DNA of 64,000 nucleotides from Elusimicrobiaceae bacterium (lineage in GTDB: Bacteria > Elusimicrobiota > Elusimicrobia > Elusimicrobiales > Elusimicrobiaceae): NCBI GenBank assembly GCA_017546175.1, contig JAFYXM010000007.1:124001-188000 (forward strand). The letters are read 5' to 3'. Below the pieces are notes generated by a model. That model worked only from the letters and a program-made list of their open reading frames with translations. It was not told where the DNA came from and ran no database searches. Positions 24,948-33,939 of the stretch are shown piece after piece (within the stretch, counting starts at the first letter, position 1; every line of letters begins with the position of its first letter). Both the position numbers and the translations under genes were made by a program.

Positions 24948-25430
24948 ATGACAGAAAGATTCGCCCCCGTGGATAAAATACTTAAAGAACATGGCAATGA
25001 CCCTGCCAAGCTCATTCCGATACTGCAGAAGGTACAAGAATTGTACCGCTACTTACCCGAAGATGTAATGCGCCATATCGCCAACAAATTAGAAATTTCT
25101 CCCGCCAAAGTGTTTGGTGTGGCTACTTTCTTTGCGCATTTTGCCATTACGCCGAAAGGAAAACATATTATTAAAGTGTGCAACGGTACCGCTTGCCACG
25201 TAAAAGGATCTTCTTTCGTTATTAATACCGTCAAAGATAAATTGAAATTGAAAGACGGCCAAGATACTACGGAAGACGGATTATTTACCTTGGAGTGCGT
25301 TTCTTGTTTGGGTGCGTGCGGTTTGGCACCGGTTATGGTGATTGATGAAACCGTACACGGTCAAGTAACGCCGGCCCAAGCCTGCCAATTGATTGATGAA
25401 ATTGCCGCTGCGGAGGCCAAAAATGCCTAA
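24948..25430 (+). CDS. hydC: Bifurcating [FeFe]-hydrogenase subunit HydC (NuoE-like)
   Basis: The 24-kDa-like thioredoxin-fold subunit holding one [2Fe-2S] cluster. The four cluster Cys are in CNGTACH and CVSCLGACG. 160 residues. The ATG at 24948 follows CAGGAGAACCC; the upstream 20 codons of the open frame cover the leader hairpins and are not used. It overlaps hydB by 8 bases. By analogy with Thermotoga HydABC, the complex couples NADH and reduced ferredoxin oxidation to H2 production; bifurcation itself is inferred. Confidence 0.93.
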   Translation: MTERFAPVDKILKEHGNDPAKLIPILQKVQELYRYLPEDVMRHIANKLEISPAKVFGVATFFAHFAITPKGKHIIKVCNGTACHVKGSSFVINTVKDKLKLKDGQDTTEDGLFTLECVSCLGACGLAPVMVIDETVHGQVTPAQACQLIDEIAAAEAKNA

Positions 25431-27306
25431 GAAAACTATTGAACAAATTTCCAAAGACTATAACGACGCTTATAAAAGTATAACAGGTAGAATCACCATT
25501 TGCGGCGGTACGGGTTGTATTGCCGGCGGTTCTATGAAGGTATATGATGCTTTTCAGAAAGAATTGGAAGCACGCAAAATCGGTTATAGCTTAAACATTA
25601 CCAAAGGTTGTCATGAAAATTACATCAGCTTAAGCGGTTGCCGCGGCTTCTGTGCAGCCGGCCCGTTGGTGAGCGTGAACGATATTTTTTATACGCACGT
25701 AAAGCCGGAAGATGTGCCTGAAATCGTAGAGAAAACGATTGTAAAAGGCGAAGTGGTGGACCGCTTGCTTTATACGGACCCCAATTCCAAACAACACTGC
25801 AAAACGACGGCTGAAATTCCGTTTTATTCCAAACAAGAACGCATCTTGTTGCATGACTGCGGTCGCATTAACCCTGAAGATATTAACGAATATATTGCTC
25901 ATGGCGGTTATGCTCAAGCCAAAAGAGCTTATACGCAAATGACCGACGCCCAAGTCTGCCAAGAAATTATGGAATCGGGTTTGCGCGGTCGTGGCGGCGG
26001 CGGTTTCCCGACCGGTAAAAAATGGGATTTAACCCGCATTGAGCCCGGCCCGAAAAAATACGTCATTTGTAATGCTGACGAAGGCGACCCCGGTGCTTTT
26101 ATGGACCGCAGCGTTATGGAGGGTAACCCCAATGCTGTTATTGAAGGTATGATGATTGCCGCGCGTGCCATCGGTGCTGATGAAGGTTATATTTACGTTC
26201 GTATGGAATATCCTTTGGCCGTGCAACGTATGCGCACCGCTATTGCCCAAGCCGAAGAATTGGGCTTGTTGGGCGAAAATATTTTCGGTTCCGGCTTAAA
26301 TTTCAAAATTAACGTCATGGAAGGGGCCGGTGCTTTCGTCTGCGGCGAAGAAACAGCCTTAATCGCTTCTGTGGAAGGTAAACGCGGTATGCCGAATGTC
26401 AAACCGCCCTTCCCCAGCCAAAAAGGTCTGTTTGATAAACCGACGGTAATCAACAACGTAGAAACCTTGGCTACCGTAGCCAAAATTATGGAAATGGGTG
26501 CCAAAGAATTCAAAAAAATCGGTACGTTGACCAGCCCGGGTACCAAAACGTTTGCCGTAACCGGACATATTGCCAATACCGGCTTGGTAGAAGTGCCTAT
26601 GGGAACCACCTTGCGCCAAGTCATTGATGATGTGGCCGGCGGCACAACCGAAGATGACGGTACCGTCAATCACAAAGCCTTTAAAGCGGCTCAAATCGGC
26701 GGTCCTTCCGGTGGTTGTTTGACCAAAGAACACTTGGACTTGCCTTTGGACTTTGACTCCTTGCGTTCTGCCGGCGCCATGGTAGGTTCGGGCGGCTTGG
26801 TAGTCATGAACGACAAGACTTGTATGGTCAACGTGGCTCGCTTCTTCTTGGAATTTACGCAACGTGAATCTTGTGGTAAATGTGTGCCCTGCCGTGAAGG
26901 TACGGAGCAGATGCTGTCCATGCTCAATGACATTGTAGAAGGCCGCGCTACCATGAAAACCTTAGAAAACCTGGAAGATTTGGCCAAAGCGGTACAAAAA
27001 GCCTCTCTCTGTGCTTTAGGCAAAACCGCCCCCAACCCGGTGCTTTCTACGCTGAAACATTTTAGAGATGAATATTTGGCTCACGTCGTAGAAAAACGCT
27101 GTCCGGCGGGTGTCTGTAAAGCGTTGGCTCGTTTTGAAATCGTGGCTGATAAGTGTAAAGGCTGCGGTATGTGCAAACGCGCTTGCCCGGTGCAAGCTAT
27201 TTCCGGTGCGGTAGGAAAACCGCATGTAATTGATGCCAACAAATGTATTAAGTGCGGCGGTTGTAAGAGCACTTGTAAATTCGGCGCCGTGGTGACAGGA
27301 GCATAA
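25423..27306 (+). CDS. hydB: Bifurcating [FeFe]-hydrogenase subunit HydB (NuoF-like)
   Basis: The flavin subunit, where NAD(H) reacts. Domains: N-terminal [2Fe-2S] thioredoxin-like part (about 20-110, Cys in ICGGTGCIAGG and SGCRGFC), NuoF core with GLRGRGGGGFPTGKKW and NADEGDPGAFMDR for FMN and NADH, the [4Fe-4S] motif ESCGKCVPCREG, and a C-terminal pair of ferredoxin-type clusters (CKGCGMCKRACP, CIKCGGCKSTC). 627 residues. The ATG at 25423 follows CGGAGG and overlaps hydC. The gene runs 2 bases short of hydA, so all three are cotranscribed. Confidence 0.95.
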   Translation: MPKKTIEQISKDYNDAYKSITGRITICGGTGCIAGGSMKVYDAFQKELEARKIGYSLNITKGCHENYISLSGCRGFCAAGPLVSVNDIFYTHVKPEDVPEIVEKTIVKGEVVDRLLYTDPNSKQHCKTTAEIPFYSKQERILLHDCGRINPEDINEYIAHGGYAQAKRAYTQMTDAQVCQEIMESGLRGRGGGGFPTGKKWDLTRIEPGPKKYVICNADEGDPGAFMDRSVMEGNPNAVIEGMMIAARAIGADEGYIYVRMEYPLAVQRMRTAIAQAEELGLLGENIFGSGLNFKINVMEGAGAFVCGEETALIASVEGKRGMPNVKPPFPSQKGLFDKPTVINNVETLATVAKIMEMGAKEFKKIGTLTSPGTKTFAVTGHIANTGLVEVPMGTTLRQVIDDVAGGTTEDDGTVNHKAFKAAQIGGPSGGCLTKEHLDLPLDFDSLRSAGAMVGSGGLVVMNDKTCMVNVARFFLEFTQRESCGKCVPCREGTEQMLSMLNDIVEGRATMKTLENLEDLAKAVQKASLCALGKTAPNPVLSTLKHFRDEYLAHVVEKRCPAGVCKALARFEIVADKCKGCGMCKRACPVQAISGAVGKPHVIDANKCIKCGGCKSTCKFGAVVTGA

Positions 27307-27308
27307 TT

Positions 27309-29048
27309 ATGCAAGAAGAAAAGAAAGAACAAGGTTTTGTAACTATTGAAGGAAAGAAAGTAGCCATTCAAGGCGAAAAAAACTTGTTGGAGTTGGTGCG
27401 CAAAGCCGGCTTTAACATTGTTACTTTCTGCTATCACCCGGAATTGGCCGTTTATGGGGCCTGCCGTTTGTGCTTAGTAGAAATTGAAGGTATGGGTATT
27501 TTGGCCTCTTGTACCGTAGCTCCCAAAGACGGTATGAAAGTGCGCGTTAATAGCGATGAAATCCGCAAATTACGCCGTATCAATTTGGAACTTTTGCTCT
27601 CTTCCGGCAACCATGACTGTACGCTCTGTTCCAAGTCTAATAACTGCAAATTGCAGAAATTAGCTAAAGACATGGACGTAACGGAAATTCGCTTTAAATC
27701 TAAAAAGTTAGACAGTCACAAAGATGCCACTTCTCCTGCCTTGGTGCGTGACCACAGCAAATGTATTTTGTGCGGTAACTGCGTGCGCATTTGTAATGAA
27801 GTGCAAGGCATCGGCGCTATTGACTTTGCTTTCCGCGGATTTAAATCTAAAATCGCCACCGCTTTTAACAAAGAATTGGGCGAAAGCCACGAATGTGTGG
27901 CCTGCGGTCAGTGTGCCCGCGTATGTCCGACGGGTGCTTTGATGCCGAACTCTTCTGAAATTTCGGAAGTATTCAAAGCGATCAATAACCCCAACAAAAA
28001 AGTGGCCGTGCATATTGCTCCGGCCGTGCGTGTGGGTTTAGGCGAAATTTTTGGCTTGAAACCGGGAGAACCGGTGGACGGAAAAATTGCCGCTGCCTTG
28101 CGTATGTTGGGATTTGATTATGTCTATGATACGGCCTTTGCTGCGGACTTGACCATTTTGGAAGAAGCCACTGAATTCTTGGGCCGCGTCAAAAAAGGCA
28201 CCAACTTGCCGCAACTTACCAGCTGCTGCCCTGCTTGGGTCAACTACGTGGAAAAATTCGCTCCGGAATTTATTCCCAATTTATCTACAGCTCGCTCTCC
28301 GATGCAGATGATGGGCCCCGTGCTCAAAGCTGATTTTGAACAACGCGGCGGAAAACGCGAAGATTTGGTAGTCGTGGCTGTAATGCCCTGCTCTGCCAAA
28401 AAGAGTGAAGCCAAACGCGGCGAGTTCTATGTCAACGGTAACCCCGATACGGACTATGTGGTCACCACAGTCGGTTTAGCGCGCATGATTAAAGAAGCCG
28501 GTATTGATTTTGCCAATTTGGAAAACGAATGGTTTGATATGCCGTTTGGTACCAAAACGGGTGCCGGTGTGATTTTCGGTGCTTCCGGCGGTGTAATGGA
28601 AGCAGCCTTGCGCTATGCTTTGGCGGAATTGGACCCCGAAAATGCCCGCAGCGTCAAATTCACCAGCCTGCGCGGTTTTGATGTGTTTAAAGAAAAAACC
28701 ATCAAAATCGGTGACTTGGAAATCAAAGTGGCGGTAGTGAGCGGACTGAAAAATGCCCGCAAACTCTTAGATGAAATCAAAGAAGGAAAGAAACACTATC
28801 ACTTCATTGAGGTCATGTCCTGTCAAGGCGGTTGTGTGGCCGGTGCCGGTCAGCCGCAGTTTGAGGGTTGGTCTTTGCGCAAAACTCGCGCTCAAGGCTT
28901 GTATCAAGAAGATACAGAGTTGGCCTATAAATCTCAGGATAACAGCGGCGTACAAGCATTGTATGGTCGCATCTTGGATAAGATAGGCGGTCCTGTGGCG
29001 CATGAGCTGTTGCATACGCATTACAAGTCCAAAAAATATCAAGATTAA
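27309..29048 (+). CDS. hydA: [FeFe]-hydrogenase catalytic subunit HydA
   Basis: The H2-forming subunit. N-terminal [2Fe-2S] domain (FCYHPELAVYGACRLCLVE), the His/Cys-ligated cluster (HDCTLCSKSNNC), two ferredoxin clusters (CILCGNCVRIC, CVACGQCARVCP), then the H-cluster domain with all three signatures: TSCCPAWV, MPCSAKKSEA and EVMSCQGGCVAGAGQP. A small-subunit-like C-terminal part follows. 579 residues, without the extra C-terminal [2Fe-2S] domain found in Thermotoga HydA. The catalytic Cys appear intact, so it should be active. Maturases HydEFG are not in the window. Confidence 0.96.
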   Translation: MQEEKKEQGFVTIEGKKVAIQGEKNLLELVRKAGFNIVTFCYHPELAVYGACRLCLVEIEGMGILASCTVAPKDGMKVRVNSDEIRKLRRINLELLLSSGNHDCTLCSKSNNCKLQKLAKDMDVTEIRFKSKKLDSHKDATSPALVRDHSKCILCGNCVRICNEVQGIGAIDFAFRGFKSKIATAFNKELGESHECVACGQCARVCPTGALMPNSSEISEVFKAINNPNKKVAVHIAPAVRVGLGEIFGLKPGEPVDGKIAAALRMLGFDYVYDTAFAADLTILEEATEFLGRVKKGTNLPQLTSCCPAWVNYVEKFAPEFIPNLSTARSPMQMMGPVLKADFEQRGGKREDLVVVAVMPCSAKKSEAKRGEFYVNGNPDTDYVVTTVGLARMIKEAGIDFANLENEWFDMPFGTKTGAGVIFGASGGVMEAALRYALAELDPENARSVKFTSLRGFDVFKEKTIKIGDLEIKVAVVSGLKNARKLLDEIKEGKKHYHFIEVMSCQGGCVAGAGQPQFEGWSLRKTRAQGLYQEDTELAYKSQDNSGVQALYGRILDKIGGPVAHELLHTHYKSKKYQD

Positions 29049-29059
29049 AAACGAAAATC

Positions 29060-29091
29060 AAAAACCCCCGCTTATAAAGCGGGGGTTTTTT
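29060..29091 (+). terminator. Terminator of hydCBA
   Basis: A GC-rich perfect stem (AACCCCCGCTT and complement) followed by T6, right after the hydA stop. Confidence 0.9.
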
Positions 29092-29101
29092 ACATCTATT
29101 C

Positions 29102-29112
29102 TTTGCTACAAT
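29102..29112 (+). promoter_or_regulatory. Extended -10 promoter of the envelope lipoprotein operon
   Basis: TTTGCTACAAT, with the hexamer at 29107-29112. No good -35 is seen because the hyd terminator lies there. The leader is about 45 bases. Confidence 0.55.
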
Positions 29113-29161
29113 GTAGGTAGTACCTAGCTAACGGCTGGGGGGATGAAGAGAGGAGATGAAA

Positions 29162-29752
29162 ATGAAAAAAATAATCATAAGTCTTTTGGTTTTGCCGTTT
29201 GTATTTGCTTGTGCCACTAAAGTAGAACGTATGGATAATCGTGAAATCAGAGATATCAGCGGACGTTGGAATGATACAGATTCTCAAATGGTAGCAACTG
29301 AAATGATACAAGATTGTTTGAGTTCCGGTTGGTACAGCAAAGCCACGGCCCGACTAGGCAAAGAGCCGGTGGTTATTGTGGGCAGCGTATCCAATGACAG
29401 TATGGAGCATATTAATACGGGGGCTTTTGTGGAAGAAATCCAAAGAGCTTTGATTAATTCCGGCAAAGTGGAATTTGTGGCCAGCCGCGACGAACGCGGA
29501 GAATTGCGTCAAGAACGTTTGGAGCAAGACGAATTTGCCAGCGAGGAAACCCGCAAAGCTTTCGGCCGTGAAACAGGGGCTGATTATATGCTGTCCGGTA
29601 TTATTAACTCTATTGTAGATTCTCAAAGCAAAAAAGCGATTGTTTTTTATCAAGTAAATATGAAACTGATTGATATTGAAAACAATAAAATCGTTTGGAA
29701 TGGTCAAAAACAAATTAAGAAATATGTAACCCGCAGTAAAACCAGCTGGTAA
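29162..29752 (+). CDS. LpoB-like penicillin-binding-protein activator lipoprotein
   Basis: An outer-membrane lipoprotein of the LpoB/YcfM family, which in enterobacteria activates PBP1b. The signal peptide ends FVFAC. The folded domain follows, with EPVVIVGSVSNDSMEHINTG, FVEEIQRALINSGKVEFV and the late GADYMLSG strip typical of the family. 196 residues. I choose the second ATG (29162) because the first is too close to the GAGGAG. It leads a five-gene envelope operon, 5 bases before the next gene. Confidence 0.8.
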   Translation: MKKIIISLLVLPFVFACATKVERMDNREIRDISGRWNDTDSQMVATEMIQDCLSSGWYSKATARLGKEPVVIVGSVSNDSMEHINTGAFVEEIQRALINSGKVEFVASRDERGELRQERLEQDEFASEETRKAFGRETGADYMLSGIINSIVDSQSKKAIVFYQVNMKLIDIENNKIVWNGQKQIKKYVTRSKTSW

Positions 29753-29757
29753 ATTTT

Positions 29758-31059
29758 ATGAGGGCGCGCTATCTCACACTTCTGACAGTTTTGTTATGCT
29801 GCTCAGCGTGCAGCGCGCCTTCTTTGCGTCATAAAAAAGAGATTAATAAATTACTTGCCGCCCAATCTTATTCTGCCGCTATAGAAAAAATAGAATCTGC
29901 CAAAGACCGGGAATATAAACAGAGAGATGCCGTATTGTATTACTTAGATAGTGGTGCACTTTTGCATGAAGCAGGCGAATATACTGCCAGCGATATGCGT
30001 ATGGCATGGGCGCAAGAAAAAATAGACGAACTGTTTACCCAAAGTGTTACTGCGCATATAGGGCAGTATTTAGTAAATGATTTGACGGTGCCTTATTATC
30101 CGGCCTCTTACGAAAGAGAATTTACGTATTATTATCGGGCTATGAATTTCTTGCAAAGGGGAAATATCGGCGGGGCTTTGGTGGAAGCAAACAAAGCTGT
30201 TCATTATTTAGACGGTCAACGAGGAAGAAAAGATTTTTGTGAAAATCCTTTTTTACAATATTTCAGCAGTTTGGTTTTTGAATCGGCAGGCAAAAGAGAT
30301 GATGCCCGTATTTCTCATACGCGTGCGCTGCAGGCATACGGGTTAGACGGCGGTGCGGGGTTAACACAAAAGCCTATTTTTGGGGAATATGTACCTGAGT
30401 GGGGGGAAATTGTATTGGTGCATGCCAATGGTTTGCTTCCTTTAAAGAAAAGCCAAACTTTTCAAGTCGGTTGGGGAGATGTGTTGCTTTGGTCCAGAAC
30501 TTCACAAGAAAATATGCAAATAGAACCTGAGGTTGAAAATGCCATCATGGCAGGCCTTTTGGGAAATAGTGTAACGGTGGCTTATCCTGTTTTGGAGGAC
30601 CAGCCCTATAGCATTAAAGCTTCCGAAGCAGTAACGCAAGACGGCAAAACATACCCCACTTTTCTCATGGCGGATATAGCGGGCATGGCTAAGGAAGAAT
30701 TGAAAAATAAAGAGAGTGTAACTATGCTTCGCATGGCTATTCGGGCCGCGGCCAAGCGTACGGCAGCAGTGCAAGCACGGCACGCCGCCTATCAGGCTTC
30801 GTCTGATGAAAGTATCGGGCAATTAGCCGAAATGTTCGTTAGTTTTTTAGGTGCTATTACGGAAAAAGCCGACACCAGACAATGGTTTACTTTGCCGGCT
30901 CAGCTGCGCATGAGCCGCTTTTATGTACCTAGCGGAAAACAGGATATTCTTCTGCGTTTTAAGGACGGATTTGGTAATATAGTAGGTGAGTATAAATTTG
31001 AAGATTTGGACGTAAAACCAAATGGCCGTATTTATCTGCATTATCGTACGGCTAAGTGA
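29758..31059 (+). CDS. COG3014-like lipoprotein with TPR-like repeats
   Basis: A signal peptide with lipobox near CSAC marks a lipoprotein of 433 residues. The N-terminal half is alpha-helical and TPR-like (IEKIESAKDRE, YRAMNFLQRGNIGGALVEANKAVHYLD), and the second half contains strand-rich segments. The layout and the position between LpoB-like and LPP20-like genes match the uncharacterised COG3014 family, which accompanies LpoB in several proteobacteria. No Shine-Dalgarno is obvious, consistent with coupling to the upstream gene 5 bases away. Molecular role unknown. Confidence 0.7.
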   Translation: MRARYLTLLTVLLCCSACSAPSLRHKKEINKLLAAQSYSAAIEKIESAKDREYKQRDAVLYYLDSGALLHEAGEYTASDMRMAWAQEKIDELFTQSVTAHIGQYLVNDLTVPYYPASYEREFTYYYRAMNFLQRGNIGGALVEANKAVHYLDGQRGRKDFCENPFLQYFSSLVFESAGKRDDARISHTRALQAYGLDGGAGLTQKPIFGEYVPEWGEIVLVHANGLLPLKKSQTFQVGWGDVLLWSRTSQENMQIEPEVENAIMAGLLGNSVTVAYPVLEDQPYSIKASEAVTQDGKTYPTFLMADIAGMAKEELKNKESVTMLRMAIRAAAKRTAAVQARHAAYQASSDESIGQLAEMFVSFLGAITEKADTRQWFTLPAQLRMSRFYVPSGKQDILLRFKDGFGNIVGEYKFEDLDVKPNGRIYLHYRTAK

Positions 31060-31066
31060 GGGGAAA

Positions 31067-32005
31067 ATGAAAAAATGGATTATTTTATTAACTGCGTTTA
31101 GCTTGTTCGGCTGTGCGGGAATGAACAAAAATACCGTCAGCTACCAAATGAGCAAATATGACCAATATGCCTATTATGTGGTGGCCGGAGAAGGAAATAC
31201 CAAAGAAATTGCTTCTGCCGCCGCTTTAGAAAATATGCGCAAAAGCATAGTGCAAAATGTAGTGGAAGTTTCTTCCGTAGCCGAGCTTGATGATATCATG
31301 GCGAATGCACAGGTGGATAAAGTGTGGCGTGATAAAAGCCAAAAAGATCCCAAAAATTATTTTGCTTTAGCGGTATTGAAACGTCAAACGGCGGAGCTTA
31401 TTTTGCAAGTGCCGGCTAATGCGTTGGATGCTCAGTTGGCAGCGCAAGCGGCTAAGCTAAAATCTACGGAAGATAAATTCTCCGGATTGAGAGCTGCTTT
31501 TGTAATGGAACCGTTATTGGTAAAGCGCAATGTGGTGCAAGATTTTTATATTTTCATCAGCCAAGACCATGCCGGCTATGAAACGGAACGTTTTGAAATT
31601 TACAAAAAGCTCTACCATGATCGTTTGGCTGCCGTGAAAGTAGCCGTAGTGGTGCGTGGAGAAGAAAATGATGTGTTGCTTTCCCGTTTGATAGACGGCG
31701 TAAACCAAATGGGCCTTAGTGCCGTCAGCCCCAATGATCCGACGGCTATTTTGTCTGTAGAAGCGGATGCTAAAGTGGACGGCTATGGCTCTGAACGATT
31801 GAAAGGTTTGCAATGGGCAGCTACTACCGCAGCGGTGCATTTGCGTGATTTGCAGGCGGGGAGCACTTTTGCCAGTTTTACCTTGCATGATCGTGCCGGC
31901 ACCGGAAGAAAAGAAGATTCTGTCAGAAAAAGTATGGAAAGCTTGGGCAGCAGAGCTTCAGATGAAATCGTAAAACGTTTAACCAACTATTTGAAAACAA
32001 AATAA
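31067..32005 (+). CDS. LPP20-like lipoprotein
   Basis: The start at 31067 follows GAGGGG. The signal peptide ends SLFGC. Residues about 38-110 (YYVVAGEGNTKEIASAAALENMRKS and following) look like the LPP20 domain. The rest, to 312 residues, is a mixed alpha/beta region including a TAILSVEADAKVDGYGSERL segment. Cotranscribed, 7 bases from the COG3014-like gene and 12 from the FKBP gene. The domain assignment is moderate, and an outer-membrane location follows from the lipobox. Confidence 0.65.
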   Translation: MKKWIILLTAFSLFGCAGMNKNTVSYQMSKYDQYAYYVVAGEGNTKEIASAAALENMRKSIVQNVVEVSSVAELDDIMANAQVDKVWRDKSQKDPKNYFALAVLKRQTAELILQVPANALDAQLAAQAAKLKSTEDKFSGLRAAFVMEPLLVKRNVVQDFYIFISQDHAGYETERFEIYKKLYHDRLAAVKVAVVVRGEENDVLLSRLIDGVNQMGLSAVSPNDPTAILSVEADAKVDGYGSERLKGLQWAATTAAVHLRDLQAGSTFASFTLHDRAGTGRKEDSVRKSMESLGSRASDEIVKRLTNYLKTK

Positions 32006-32017
32006 AAGGAGAAATTT

Positions 32018-32746
32018 ATGAAAAAATTATTATTTATATTGTGTGTATTTTCTTTCTGTGTATCGGCTTTTGCTCAAGAAGCAAATGCCCCTGCGGCCGA
32101 AGCACCTGCTACTGTAGCAGAGGAGCTTGCCGAGCCGGTGCAAGATCCTGCCGAACGTAATAAAATGTTGTATTCTTTGGGCTTTTTATTGGGAGATAAT
32201 TTGAAACGTCAATTAATTTTGGATAATGAAGACGATTACAAAGCTCTTTCCCAAGGAATGAGGGACAGCCTTTTGAATAAAGAATCTCAAACTCAATTGG
32301 ACGATTATAAACCGCAGATTATTGAAAAATACCAAAAAGATGCCGAAATTATCAGCCAACGCCACTTACAAGAGCAAAAAGAGTATTTGGAAAATTTTTC
32401 TAAAGAAAAAGGCGTAAAAGTGTTGGATAACGGGGCTTTGATCAAACTGTCCAAAAAAGGAAAAGGCCGTACCGCCAAGGCAGACAGCCGCGTAACGGTA
32501 CATTATGAAGGTAAGCTGATTGACGGGACAAAATTTGACAGCTCTTATGATCGCAAGGAACCTTTCAGTACCAAACTTACTGACGTAGTCCCTTGTTGGA
32601 CCAAAGCTTTGCAACAGATGCGTCCTGCCTCTAAAGCTACGGTAGTCTGTCCGGCTGAAACAGCATACGGAAATCGCCCCGTGGGAGCCATTCCGGCGGG
32701 ATCTACTTTAGTGTTTACGGTAGAATTGTTGGGGATTGAAGACTAA
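32018..32746 (+). CDS. FKBP-type peptidyl-prolyl isomerase (FkpA/Mip-like), exported
   Basis: Catalyses proline cis-trans isomerisation in the periplasm. Signal peptide about 1-20 (cut near AFA), then an Ala/Glu/Pro-rich linker, a helical FKBP_N dimerisation domain (about 45-130) and an FKBP domain (about 145-242) with VTVHYEGKLIDGTKFDSSYDR and the end TLVFTVELLGIED. The conserved active-site Tyr, Phe and Asp positions are present. 242 residues is typical. AAAGGAG precedes the ATG. In this operon it probably helps fold envelope proteins. Confidence 0.92.
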   Translation: MKKLLFILCVFSFCVSAFAQEANAPAAEAPATVAEELAEPVQDPAERNKMLYSLGFLLGDNLKRQLILDNEDDYKALSQGMRDSLLNKESQTQLDDYKPQIIEKYQKDAEIISQRHLQEQKEYLENFSKEKGVKVLDNGALIKLSKKGKGRTAKADSRVTVHYEGKLIDGTKFDSSYDRKEPFSTKLTDVVPCWTKALQQMRPASKATVVCPAETAYGNRPVGAIPAGSTLVFTVELLGIED

Positions 32747-32748
32747 AT

Positions 32749-33297
32749 ATGAGCAAAACCAGTCGTTTCTTCTTAACGCTTATCGTGGTGGGGTTGGCTT
32801 TCATAGCGGGGGTGCGTTTATATCGCGCCTACGAGAGCTACGCTGCCCAACAAGCCCAGGAAGAAGAAACGGCCACTCATACTTTTAACAATGTGCCGAT
32901 TGATTATCGTCCTTCCGTTGAGCAGGAGCCGGTGTTAAAACAGCTTCCGCAAGAAGGAGAAAAGCAGGAAATTTTTTTGGAAGATGCTCCGCTGCCGCCG
33001 CAGCAAGCCCGTCAACAGGCACAGGAAACGATAGTATCTGTATTAAACGACTATCGGCAAGACCCTAAAATTCAAGCTTTTTATGACGATTTAAAAAATG
33101 CTACCGGCGAAGATATTACACTGGCGCAGCTGAGCGGAACAGATTTGGCACATTTATTGCAAACCTACCCTCAACTGCAGGCGGTTATTGCCAAGCATGC
33201 TCAAGATCCGGAGTTTGCCAAAACATTGCAAGAGATTTTTACCAATCCGCAGTTTGTGCAAAGTGTGGCCGTTTTACAAAATACGTCAAATCAGTAA
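32749..33297 (+). CDS. Single-pass membrane protein of unknown function, 182 aa
   Basis: Not recognised. An N-terminal membrane anchor (about 7-25) is followed by a Gln/Glu-rich soluble part that would be periplasmic. The region 90-182 is predicted helical (SVLNDYRQDPKIQAFYDDLKNA, then repeated AKHAQDPEFAKTL segments) and contains two similar QDPxxQ/QDPEFA stretches. It begins 2 bases after the FKBP stop without its own strong Shine-Dalgarno, so it is the last gene of the lipoprotein operon. Confidence 0.65.
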   Translation: MSKTSRFFLTLIVVGLAFIAGVRLYRAYESYAAQQAQEEETATHTFNNVPIDYRPSVEQEPVLKQLPQEGEKQEIFLEDAPLPPQQARQQAQETIVSVLNDYRQDPKIQAFYDDLKNATGEDITLAQLSGTDLAHLLQTYPQLQAVIAKHAQDPEFAKTLQEIFTNPQFVQSVAVLQNTSNQ

Positions 33298-33320
33298 AAA
33301 ATACCGCCGATCGGATAAAA

Positions 33321-33331
33321 TTTGCTATCCT
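33321..33331 (+). promoter_or_regulatory. Extended -10 before the 33354 gene
   Basis: TTTGCTATCCT, with the hexamer at 33326-33331, 22 bases before the GTG at 33354; a GGAGG lies in between. Confidence 0.5.
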
Positions 33332-33353
33332 ATAGGAGAAATGGAGGAAATTT

Positions 33354-33884
33354 GTGATTAAACTTTTATCAAAGTCAGCCGTACTTTTGCTCATTGTATT
33401 GAGCGTTTATTTTATTGTACATCCGTCCGCTTGTTCAAACATGTTGGCCGGACGAGAAACCGGCGGTCCGAGCGTAGCTAAAGACTCTGCCTCTTTCTCT
33501 GAAGATAAACAAGTGATTGTTCCTGCCAAAGAAGAGGACCCCGTAGCCAAAGATTTGGAAGAAATAGAAGGTATCGTAGATACCAATACATTGCAGGAAG
33601 AAGCCAATCAAACTGTATATTCTCAGGAAGATATTGATTACGCTATTGCCAGTCGTTATGTAGAATTAGAGCGTGAATATGCCCGCACCCAACCTGTGGG
33701 GAAAGATTCTTCCCGTGAAATTGCCTTTGTGGTAATGGACGATTTTGAAATGTCTCCTGCTGAGTGGGAAGGCTTTATCAGCCGCGCCACAGCCGCTGAT
33801 TTATTTAATAAAGTCCGCCGTGAGATGCCGGTTGTTTCCGCTCCGGCTACGCCGCAAGGACCGGAAACGGTTTCCGTGCAGTAA
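33354..33884 (+). CDS. Exported protein of unknown function, 176 aa
   Basis: The GTG start at 33354 is supported by ATGGAGGAAATTT. An N-terminal hydrophobic segment (about 8-25) ends near HPSACSN and may be an uncleaved anchor or a poor lipobox. The remaining sequence is acidic, with no aromatic core and a Pro-rich tail, so it may be largely disordered except for a helical stretch at about 85-140. It has its own promoter and terminator. No family recognised. Confidence 0.62.
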   Translation: MIKLLSKSAVLLLIVLSVYFIVHPSACSNMLAGRETGGPSVAKDSASFSEDKQVIVPAKEEDPVAKDLEEIEGIVDTNTLQEEANQTVYSQEDIDYAIASRYVELEREYARTQPVGKDSSREIAFVVMDDFEMSPAEWEGFISRATAADLFNKVRREMPVVSAPATPQGPETVSVQ

Positions 33885-33903
33885 AAACTTGATGCTTGAA
33901 TTT

Positions 33904-33937
33904 AAAAACCCTCGCTCCAAGGAGCGAGGGTTTTTAA
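33904..33937. terminator. Bidirectional terminator at 33.9 kb
   Basis: A 15-base perfect stem (AAAAACCCTCGCTCC and complement) between convergent transcription units. Confidence 0.9.
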
Positions 33938-33939
33938 TT

